Shown: positions 54,686 through 64,000 of the stretch, in pieces
Layout of the letters: every line of letters begins with the position of its first letter
How positions within the stretch are numbered: the stretch's first letter is position 1
The notes under the pieces: model-generated
Database searches by the model: none
Seen by the model: only the letters and a program-made list of their open reading frames with translations
Told to the model about the DNA's origin: nothing
Translations under genes and position numbers: made by a program
Source of the DNA: Phragmites australis
Taxonomy: Eukaryota; Streptophyta; Magnoliopsida; Poales; Poaceae
NCBI RefSeq assembly: GCF_958298935.1
Contig: NC_084938.1
Coordinates: 25,711,501 to 25,775,500 of the forward strand
Length of the DNA: 64,000 bases
Reading direction: 5' to 3'

Positions 54686-57521
54686 ATGGAGCTCTCACGG
54701 CTTTTTCTCCTCTGCCTTCCGGCCGTGTGGGTGCTTGCCGCCGCCTCCGCCGTCGCGGACGTTCCGGCGGCACGGAGTCCCGGCTGCACAACGAGGTGCG
54801 GCGACATCGATGTCCCGTACCCGTACGGCCTAGAGCCACGGTGCGCCATCCACAGAGGCTTTCAGCTCAACTGCACAACCGTGCGCGGCGCCACCAAGCT
54901 GTTTCACGGTACCATGGAGGTGATCAAGATCTCCGTGCAGGATAGCAAGGCCTGGCTCAAGACCTATATCTCTCGGCAGTGCTACAACCAAACCACAAAC
55001 CGTATGCTGTACAACAACGCGTGGATGAACATTAGCGGCACGCCCTACGTGCTATCGGCAGACGATAACAAAGTCATCGTTCTCGGGTGCAGAAGTCTCG
55101 CCTACATGCTCAGCGACACTGTAAGCACTCTCGATGCTCCGTCGTTCTCTGAAAGATATACAAGCTCTCACATCTAGCTGATATGAAGCCCTGTGAGCTG
55201 CTGTGCAACACTTGCAGTACATAATCGGCTGCTTGTCGACATGCGACGACGTCAGGAGCCTCAAGAACGGCTCATGCTCCGGTGCTGGGTGCTGCCAGGT
55301 GGATCTCCCAAAAGGAGTCCAGTATTATCAAGGCTTTTTCAACTCGTTGTACAACACCACCCAAATATGGAGGAGTACCCCTTGCAGCTATGTTACTGTG
55401 ATGGAAAGCGCAGCCTTCAGCTTCAGCACCGCTTATCTCACCTCAACGGTGTTCTATGACACAGACCACGCAAGGATCCCGATTGTGATGGAATGGGCGA
55501 TCAAAGAGAATACAACATGTGAGGAAGCCAAAGTCGACAAGAAGACGCCCTATGCGTGTGTTAGCAACAACAGCAACTGCATCACGAATAATGCGGGCTA
55601 CCTCTGCAGGTGCTCCAATGGATACAGAGGCAACCCTTACATCGTCGACGGATGCACAGGTTCATCTTCATGTCCATTATTTTCCTTTCATTTTTCCTGC
55701 TCATGCAAAGACGTTAGAACTATTTTGAGATAATTACTTGTGTGCCACTAAATGTTAACAAAATTCTTTATTTACCATTGAAAAAATCATAGTTCTTTCT
55801 ATGCCATCACTTATTTTTATTTCTTTTCCCTGTGTGTTATCTACGTCATAACAGATGTGACAGCAGTGACACACAATGGATGAAAAAACTAATTTTTCAT
55901 CCCCTATGCACCATTACCGTCATCTCTGTTATGACGGCAATGCCATCTAGGGAATGAAAAAACTAAATTGGTGGTATGGAAGAGATTATAATTTTTTTTA
56001 AGACAAATCGAGAATTTCGATAACATTAAGTGTCACATAGGGAATTATCTCAAATATTTCAACCAAGCATGTTCCTCAAAAAAAAGTTAACCATGAATTT
56101 TGTGCACTTTCAGATATCGATGAGTGCCTAGACAATGTTACTTACCCGTGTCCTGGAATATGCGAAAATACACCGGGGAGTTTCACTTGTTCATGCCCAC
56201 GAGGAAAAAGCATGATCAATGGCGTTTGCGTGAAAAATCCGAAGTCAATATGGATGGCTCCAGTTGTTGGTAGGTTGCAAAGAACTCACAAGCACTCTGT
56301 TGACTTCTGATCGAAGTGCTCAGTTTGTATAACCATGCAGGTGGAAGTATCGGACTTGTGGTTCTTGTGGTTGCCATCACTTGTGCATACTTGATCCGAG
56401 AAAGACGGAAGCTACACCGCATCAAGCAGAAGTATTTTCGACAGCATGGCGGTCTACTGCTATTTGAGGAGATGAAGTCGCAACAAGGAGTCCCATTCAA
56501 AATATTCTCTGAAGAGGAACTACAGCAAGCCACAAACAGGTTTGATGAACAAGTCGTCATTGGCCATGGGGGCCATGGAAAAGTCTACAAGGGAGTTTTG
56601 AAGAGCGATGTTGAAGTAGCCGTGAAAAGGTGCGTGACGATTGATGAACAACAAAAGAAAGAATTCGGCAGGGAAATGCTAATCCTATCCCAGATCAACC
56701 ACAAGAATATCGTCAAGCTCCTCGGCTGCTGCCTCGAAGTTGAAGTCCCCGTGCTGGTGTACGAGTTCATCCCAAATGGCACATTGTTCCATCTCATCCA
56801 TGGCAACCACAGCCGACACATTTCCTTGGACACTCGCCTAAGGATTGCTTGTGAGTCTGCAGAGGCCTTAGCTTACCTTCATTCCTGCGCATCCCCGCCA
56901 ATCCTCCATGGCGATGTCAAGTCTACCAACATCCTCCTGGATGGTGACTACGCAGCAAAAGTCTCTGACTTCGGCGCGTCCATCCTTGCACCAAGCGACA
57001 AGTCACAGTTTGTAACACTTGTCCAAGGAACTTGTGGCTACCTCGACCCAGAATACATGCAGACATGCCAATTAACGGACAAGAGCGATGTGTACAGCTT
57101 CGGAGTTGTTCTCCTAGAGTTGCTCACACGAAAGAAGGCATTCAACCTCCAAGGACCTGAGCACGAGAAGAGCCTATCCATGGCGTTTCTATCCGCGATG
57201 AAGGAGAACAAGCTGGAGGATATCCTAGATGATCAAATCAAGAACAATGAGAATGTGGAGTTTCTCGAGGAGATTGCAGAGTTAGCAAGGCAGTGCTTGG
57301 AGATGTGTGGCGTGAATAGACCATCAATGAAGGAAGTTGCAGATAAGCTCGATAGGTTGAGGAAGGTCATGCAGCATCCATGGGCGCATAAGGATCCTGA
57401 AGAGTTGGACAGCTTGCTTGGAGAGCCGTCTTTGGTCAGCTCTGGAGTTACCGGGGCTCCCAGCACGGGAAATTTCAGCATCACGAAGAAAGTTGCTATG
57501 GGTTTAGAATCAGGGCGTTAG
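54686..57521 (+). CDS. Wall-associated receptor kinase (WAK family), four exons, complete
   Basis: Exons 54686-55120, 55218-55659, 56114-56269 and 56341-57521 all have GT..AG introns and join in frame to 737 aa, the usual WAK length. Order: signal peptide (1-about 24, [19 protein letters not shown]); galacturonan-binding GUB_WAK domain (about 32-145, [17 protein letters not shown]); cysteine-rich extracellular part; EGF repeat (about 255-292, [16 protein letters not shown]); calcium-binding EGF (about 293-325, DIDECLD...[10 protein letters not shown]); transmembrane helix (about 345-363); and kinase (about 415-690). The kinase has [17 protein letters not shown] (Lys440), HGDVKSTN and DFG (Asp554). 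WAKs bind pectin at the plasma membrane and signal during wall stress or infection. HGD replaces HRD, as in non-RD kinases. A TTTATAG box lies 84 bp upstream. The WAK assignment is firm; ligand and subclade are unknown. Confidence 0.95.
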
Positions 57522-58945
57522 TCACTATAAAAGTACATCAGGTCTTATTTGCATCATTCCAAATGACAGATACCCTTTTACCATAGATGATATAAACTAC
57601 ATCATGTCTTATTTACGTCACTCCAAATGATAGATACTCTTTTACCATAGATGTTCCTCGACTGCGAGGATATACACATATAGATTTATGTGTCATCAGA
57701 CGGTTATATTGTCCTGCGATGAGAAGGGTAATGTAATTATTATTTTTTAGATTGTCTTTTTAGGAGACAGAGCTATCATGCATGCACCAGTGAGCTGCTG
57801 CAGTAGGTGGCATGCAAAGGAAAGACTTGCAAGCTTCCATGTAATCTTCTCCATGGAGTGATGAGCAGTGGCTGCTGTTTCCTGGAATAAAGCATGATCA
57901 GGTGCTGGGTTTGCCGGTTGCATGCTCTGATGGGACCATGTCACTAGTCTGATGTGGCAAGCTTGCATGGATTCAAATTTAGACCTGATCCCTTCAGATC
58001 AGGTGAAAAATTAAGCCATCTTTAATCATCTGAAACCAAATGCTGAATAGGTTAAATAAAACCGCCTTTCTTGGCTCAAAAATACACAATCAGAATGAAC
58101 TTGGCATAGATAATACTGTTAACAAATACCATCTCCGGAATGCGGGTATTATTCAAATAGCTTCTGAAATATTTTGAATGCACCAACTTACAAGAGAAGA
58201 ATCATATCAAAGAATGAAACAAGACATGCAAAATGTTTGTGTTTTCCGAATGTCACCAGCAAGATGGTAAACTCAAATATAAGTTACAAGAAAAAGTGCC
58301 CAGAATACATTGAACGGTAAGAATTTCAAAAGGGAGCTAATAAAGTTAGACCAACATATCCTTAAGATTTGACTGCACTCCTATTCAATCCAACAATCTT
58401 CGAGTCACGGACATAAAGTTAAGCTACGCAAAGCACCATCTGGTATCCTGCAGATTTCTGTGTCTTGCAATTAAGAACACTTGGTCAAAGAAAAAAAAAA
58501 CTGATCTCCAAAAGCGTTGTTACAAATTCTATAAATAACAAACTTCTTAGTTTCAATGGATGCATCTATATTTTCATATAGACAAGTTGCACTAACGAAC
58601 TTTAGCAGTCTAGTTCTCTTTACCGAGCAGCCTCAACCATATGAAAAGCCAAGCGCCAAGTGATTACACAACTTCTCGATTCTTTAGCTGAAGTAGGGGT
58701 CTTCAGAGTGTTATTCAAAGTAAAGTTTGCCTGGTGGAAAGGAGAGTGACTAGGTTTGATGAAACCTAACCATCTTGGTTCTATAAAAGAAACCTGCATC
58801 ATTGTGGACGGGCATGCTATGGGCCATCACATCTTTGTTGACCCGTACTCACAATGGCAAGCAATTGAAGAGGATGCACACATTTTTTCTTCTGCAGAAG
58901 CTAAGGATGAACATAGCTGTTTAATCTCACCTAGCTCCCAATAAA
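57522..58945. other. Intergenic between convergent WAK and PIRL genes
   Basis: Probable 3' UTRs of both genes plus about 1 kb without a gene. A near-duplicate phrase (tcttatttgcatcattccaaatgacagata) occurs at about 57542 and 57606. Short frames on both strands lack domains. Confidence 0.45.
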
Positions 58946-61041
58946 TCATGTCTCACTGTCTATCCGGTCATGCTTTCTTTTGTTAGGCCTGGAGAAAAAG
59001 CAGAACTGAGCCCAAGTCTTCTTTGCCCTTATTGGTTGTGACCTTGTGGCTTTCTTGGCGACATGGTCAGTCATGTATTGAACAGCTGCCTACGAAACAA
59101 GACAAAAGCAAAATGAAATACCAGTGAACAAACTTTGTCAAAAATGGTTGCTACTATATAGTCCAAGGGAAGTAAGAATTACCTGAGCTCCCTTTAAAGC
59201 TATGTCCCTTGGCGGCACTTGTAGAGGGTTCTCTTCTGCACGAAGCACACGAAGGCGCTGCAGGTTTCCAAAAGAATCTGGAAGAACCCTAATCTGATTA
59301 TTGCTTATATCCAACTCTTCCAGCATCTCAAGGTTGCCAATAGAACGAGGCAGAGATTGCAGGTCAGCAAAATTGTTCCCAACATTCAGTTTAACAAGAG
59401 AAGTGACAAAGCAAAAGTTCTCAGGAATAGACTCAAGCTCGTTGAAGCTTGCATCAACCTCCTTCAGCTTAGTGAGAGATGCCATTGTTGTCGGAAGTCC
59501 CCTGATACTGTTGTATCGCACAGAGAGAATCTCCAGAGACTCTAGCTTTCCGACAGCCTCTGGAAGGGCCTTGAGGTGATTATAACCAGCCCGCAATTCT
59601 ACCAGTGAGACACAATGACCAATAGTGTACGGCAACTCATCAAGGTTGTTTGTATCGGCGATTAACTTCTTCAAACGTGTAAGGCTTCCAATTGAATCAG
59701 GGAGTGAGGTAAGATGGTTTGCACTCACATCCAGCTCCTCAAGATTTACCAGCCTGCCAAGACCAGAGGGCAATGATGTAAGCTGATTACCCCTCAGGTC
59801 GAGATATATCAAGTTGCAAAGATCCCCAATAGAATCAGGGAGCTGAGTAATTCGATTAGCATGAAGGTCCAGCTTGGTCAAAGAAGAAAGCCTCCCAATT
59901 GCTTCCGGTAAAGCCAAGATCCGATTCTCCGAAATATCAAGGGTAACAAGTCCAGTGAGCTTTCCAATTGAATCAGGCACCCACTCGATCTGGTTCATGA
60001 GTTTGCCTTGGAGATTGAGATCCCGAGCACCTTTCTTTGCAGCCACTTCAATCATGCTAGCTAGCTTAATGAGGCTCAGCTTTTCCTTGTCGTCTCCTAC
60101 AAAGCCAATTATCAAGCAAAGAATCAATCAATATGCACATACTTCCAATGGTTGATCGATTGTCCACTTACAAATTATGGACCAGTTGATAGCTAAGAAA
60201 GTTTCATTTTATCGCAAACTCATAATAGCATATAACTGAACAATGTATATGCCTTCCAATTCAGAGCCTTCGTTTCAGTAAAAGTTAACAATTTCCGTGA
60301 CAGTACACTAAACACTCAATTGAATCACAAATTTGGCAATAAAGGAGTCCAAAGTAGAATGGGCTCACCATAACCGCCATCCACTCGAACCGCCACGGAG
60401 TTTGCTGCAACGGCTCCTCGGAGCATATGAGATCTCGCTGTCACAACCCCGTCATCCCATATCGCCGCCTTGGCCTTCTTGACGTAGCTGTCATCCATGG
60501 AGACGCGCCCTGTGCTCGTCACCACCGTCCTCTCCGCACTGAACCCATTAGTGCCCATGGACGAGTAACGCTCGGTGTTGCTGTCCGCAGCCACCGCCGA
60601 CGATGAGGCGGAGGATGAGGACGCGGCAGAGGTGGCTGCAGCGGAGGAGGCGGAAGTGATGCGCGGCGCGGCGCGGGATGAGCTAGAGGGAACGCACTGC
60701 GACGCGCGCTGGATGAGGTCGTCGAAGAGGGCGTGGAGCGCGTCGAGCTCAAGGAGCCGCGTGGCGTCGCGCTTCTGCTCCCGGCAGTCGAAGCTGGCGA
60801 GCGCGCGGTGCATCTCCAGCGCGATGCCGAAGAGCTCGTCGGGCACGGCGGCCGGCCTGCGCAGGCGCGCTACGGCGTCGAGGCGCGCCCGCTCCTCCCT
60901 GTCCGCGACGCGCGCCAGCGCATCCGCGGCCTCCACCTCCTCCAGCGCCGGTCGCGCCGGCAGCGACCGGTGCAGCCGCATGATCTCCCCAACCACCCCG
61001 TCCACCGACCCGAACGCCGCCGCCTCCACCGCGGTGCCCAT
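58946..61041 (-). CDS. Plant intracellular Ras-group-related LRR protein (PIRL4/5-like), three exons, complete
   Basis: Exons 61041-60369, 60096-59183 and 59089-58946 join through GT..AG introns of 272 and 93 bp to a 576-aa protein. The N-terminal domain (about 1-115: [47 protein letters not shown]) is typical of PIRL4/PIRL5. A Ser/Ala-rich linker (about 118-155) follows. Then come about 11-12 LRRs of 23 residues (about 247-525) in the pattern LxxLPxxIGxLxxLxxLDLxxN. The tail has [19 protein letters not shown]. There is no signal peptide or membrane helix, so the protein should be cytoplasmic. PIRLs resemble animal SHOC2/Ras-binding LRR proteins and are tied to pollen and gametophyte development in Arabidopsis; partners here are unknown. 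The start is the only ATG before the conserved N-terminal block. The gene converges with the WAK. Confidence 0.95.
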
Positions 61042-63379
61042 TCCTCGATCTCTCTGTATCTCTCACTCAACAACTCAAGAACACAGATCTCCTCTCCCTC
61101 CCTCTCCCTCTCCGCGCCACGCCACGGGATCCCCGCCTCCTCCTTATGTAAACCTCGGCTCGCCGGTGCGCTTTCTCGCTTTCATCGTCTCCATCGCCAA
61201 CCGCTCGTCACGTGCCGCTCGTGGCCCCCGTCCCCTCCTCGGATGCCTTCCGGATAAGAACCACCACAGGTGTGCGACGCCGGATCAAAGCTAGCTTGGC
61301 ACCCACAAATGAGACAGCTTTTTCCGCGGCGCCGGTGACCCGATCCAAGAACGCGAGGTGGACAGCTCCCAACGGAAATCTGGCTACCCGCACACGAACG
61401 AACCCGAGAATGAAGAGCTCACACTCGCCGCGCTACGCCTACGCGCGAGAAAGGAAGATACCGAATTGCCGTTCCGGTGGGGTGGGATTGGGGAATTGGG
61501 CTCTCTCCTCTCTCTCTCTCTCTCTCTCTCACCGAGGTTTGTGCAATGTGCAGGGGGAGGTGGCCGTGGGTTGTTCTTGGTACGTGCCTGCCCCTGGTTT
61601 CTGGGGTTGGTTCTTGGGATGGGGAAATGGGAAACAAATTGGTACAGCTCGACTCGGCTCGAGTCACGTAGAAATGGAGCCTGGGACGGGAGGGAGAGAG
61701 TGCTATCCTATCGGGAGAGAGAGAGAGAGTGTGTGTGCCCTATCCTATCGGCTAACCGGGAAAAAAAAATGGGTGAGCAGAAGCGAATGGATCGACAGAA
61801 TGGGCTCTCACTCTTTGATGACTTCTAGTACTGGATGATGGGATTATCCAGTCTGTCTGGCATCAGTCTCTAGGTTTCAGATGCTAATGCCCATGAGAAC
61901 ATTGTTTAAAATTTGTTTAAGGAACAAGATTGCACCGTTGTATACCCATTTTACTGGTTACTACTCCTATCATGGTATTTGTAAAATGTACTACTCCCAG
62001 TTTAAGAATATAAGATGTAATTTGTTTCAAAAAAAAAATCAAATTTTATAAGTTTTGATCGATAATTGGTTAAATTTTATGTATATTTAATATACTTTCT
62101 TTATTTTAATATATTTGTATTTTAAAATACTTTTAATATGATGTTGATTTTACAATAAACATACTTAAAAGAAATTAACGGTAAAAAAATTTACTTTTAA
62201 TGACTTTTTAAAAATGAAATATGTTATATATTCTCGAGGAAAGGAGTAGTAACTAACAACATCACTTCGAGTTTCATGAGAGAATCTCTCGATAACATCG
62301 CATTCCAAACTCAGAAGCTCATCAATGGACACCAGCAATTTGCCAACCTCACATGTTCACGTACAGTAGTAAAAAAAAATCAGTTCAATAATGATAGTGA
62401 TTCTTCCATGATCCATTGATCCACCACCATGTTCCACGCAAATTAAACAACCCACGGGAGAGGCAACCTGGGCCACGAGCGCCGGGAAGCCTCCTCCAAC
62501 CGCTGCACGCAACGCAACGGTTCGCGCGGTGCGTCCTCCCTGTCCCTGTGGAGCCATGGAGCCATGCGCTGCCGTAGCCGGCGAGCGCATGGGGCAACCC
62601 CACCCCACTCCATCGTTGCCCGGCACGTCGGCGAGCGCTCGCAACTTGCAGCTGTCTTATCTCCTTCAAACCTCGTGACCTAGCTTGCCAGGATAGCACA
62701 CAGTTCTGATCACTATTTTTCATTTTTCATTTCACTATTTTTTATTAGAATATACTTACAGAATTTATTAAATTTGTCATATTATAAAAATATTTTAAAG
62801 GCAATTCTACACATATGATTTTAAAAAAATTAAACTAAATATTTTAAAAGTTATTTACCTTCTCCAAAATAAGCAGTTGCACAGATCGCTGATGCCTGTG
62901 GTGGACTGGAATAATGCAGACCGCTTGAATTATATAAAAAAAAAACAGACCGCTTGAATTATATAAAAAAAATGCAGATCACTTGCCACTAGAGAAGGTT
63001 GCTGCGTGTTGCTAGTCTGTTGGTTATTCTGTCGCTGACGTGCGGGCCTGGGAAAGTGTCCGGTCCACATGGCAGTCGCACGTCTGTAGGTCATCGGTGT
63101 AGACAATCCTAGTTGGGCACAATTGTGTTTACTCAGTGTGTCACTCCTGGTGTGCAGCACATGGTGGCTGCTGCTGCTGCTGCCGGAGATCTCGGAAATC
63201 TCTAGGCTGTTAGTTCAGACAGAGTACAGCCTATGCTGCTCATGCAGTGTCAGTCAACCTTTAATCCATTCGGCAACAGCTCTGAGTAGGGAAAAATGCA
63301 AAACTCTCAGATTATTTGGATTTTAACTTTCTCCTTAAAAATTATTTTGTCATAAAAAAACTTAAAAAGTTTGACTTGG
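61042..63379. other. Upstream region of the PIRL gene and intergenic DNA
   Basis: 61042-61110 is a pyrimidine/purine-biased leader of the PIRL gene. GC-rich frames up to 208 aa over 61212-61838 and minus-strand frames at 62357-62723 show no domain. Beyond 61900 the DNA is AT-rich with no recognisable gene or transposon terminus. Confidence 0.4.
61505..61533 (+). repeat. (CT)n microsatellite
   Basis: An uninterrupted CT dinucleotide run about 465 bp upstream of the PIRL start codon, on the strand opposite to the gene. A further purine (GA)n run lies near 61715. Confidence 0.9.
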
Positions 63380-64000
63380 TTGAAAAAACCCTCAAAAATT
63401 CAAAATAATAAAAAAAATTATAAAAAATTCTAAAAACAACTAGAGACAATTCTAAGACCTTCTGTGATTTTTTTTTAAATAATATCCTTTGCATCATAAT
63501 TCATATAGAGGAAGTTAGTTTGGAAAAAAAGAAAAACGTGCAACTCATTTATTAACGCATGTTATTTTAACTTTGTCATGTCTATCATTATTTTTCCTAC
63601 ACAAATTATTATTTAAGTAAACTAATAAAGTGGTTTCACTAATTTTGGGGTGTTATGGATTAGTTATAAATTAATCTATCTGCAACACATTTACCCAATC
63701 CTGCACGTTACAATAACTATTTCAAGATTTCATGTATTTTTAGAAGATAGAGGATCATGTAAGAAGACTAAAAAAATTGGTTTCATGATTTTTGGATTAG
63801 TAAATAATTAACTATGCATTTAACTCGAATTAATAAATGAGCTGCTTGTTTTTCTTTTGTTTTCAAACTTACTCTCTATGAAATATGATACAAAGGGTAT
63901 TTTTTTGAAAAAAAAATTTCACAGAAGGTCTTAGAATTGTCTTTAGTTTTTTTAGAATTTTTTGTGATTTCTTTTTAAAAATGATTTTTTTGGGTGTTTT
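63380..64000. repeat. Large inverted repeat (fold-back element), right end cut by the window
   Basis: The left arm (about 63395-63590) includes TTCTAAAAACAACTAGAGAC and AATTCTAAGACCTTCTGTGA. The right arm (about 63800-64000) holds their complements, TCACAGAAGGTCTTAGAATT and GTCTTTAGTTTTTTTAGAA. Similarity goes on inward through (TTTG)(CA/TA)TCAT..TTCATA.AGAG and CTCATTTATTAA. The loop is about 200 bp. The outer right end may lie beyond the window. Confidence 0.8.

Noticed and set aside
60575..61294. 239-aa plus-strand frame
   Set aside because: Antisense to PIRL exon 1; composition is the complement of its Ser/Ala-rich linker and GC-rich codons.
1..64000. tRNA, rRNA or organellar insertions
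   Set aside because: I saw no tRNA-like cloverleaf, rRNA core sequence or chloroplast/mitochondrial gene. A tRNAscan and an organelle search would be decisive.

Overview
The window is nuclear DNA from a grass (Poaceae), most likely a panicoid. This is inferred from the spliced plant genes, the GC-rich first exon of one gene, and the mix of Tat-lineage Ty3/gypsy, copia and CACTA elements. No bacterial, organellar or viral genome structure is present. I could not identify the species.

Layout. 1-6000: a decayed gypsy pol fragment, one end of an old CACTA element with a TNP2-like coding scrap, and a second CACTA element (3052-5769) split by a solo LTR with perfect CAGAT target-site duplications (TSDs). 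6-10.7 kb: intergenic DNA with a fold-back repeat. 10.7-15.6 kb: a minus-strand LTR retroelement with a very long LTR. 15.6-18.8 kb: intergenic DNA with one TIR element. 18.8-40.4 kb: a four-level retrotransposon nest. 40.4-42.3 kb: a small conserved single-exon gene. 42.3-48.9 kb: LTR fragments, two minisatellites and a truncated gypsy pol whose 3' LTR was hit by a nonautonomous CACTA element. 48.9-54.1 kb: intergenic DNA containing a second small gene that shares its C-terminal motif with the gene at 41 kb. 54.1-61.1 kb: the gene-rich end. 61.1-64 kb: intergenic DNA ending in a large inverted repeat.

Four protein-coding genes can be supported. The first is a complete four-exon wall-associated receptor kinase (WAK; plus strand, 737 aa), with triplicated sequence in its upstream region. 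The second is a complete three-exon plant intracellular Ras-group-related LRR protein (PIRL4/5-like; minus strand, 576 aa), convergent with the WAK. The other two are short single-exon genes on the minus strand (156 and 135 aa) ending in a YDSxSYxxNFDDG motif. The WAK is a candidate cell-wall or pathogen sensor and the PIRL a cytoplasmic LRR scaffold; nothing in the sequence links them functionally beyond adjacency.

The nest is the most informative structure. A gypsy element with 354-bp LTRs (18789-40423) contains a minus-strand Tat-lineage element (about 20190-39173). That element's 5' LTR was split by a plus-strand Tat-like element (29136-38932, TSD TAGTC), whose antisense ORF was in turn hit by a copia-like solo LTR (34522-35971, TSD GATAG). 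Both Tat elements show remains of an ORF antisense to pol. I found no wholly new biological system. The most unusual items are the antisense ORFs, a 75-bp hairpin-unit minisatellite carried by a dispersed LTR family, and the repeated block upstream of the WAK.
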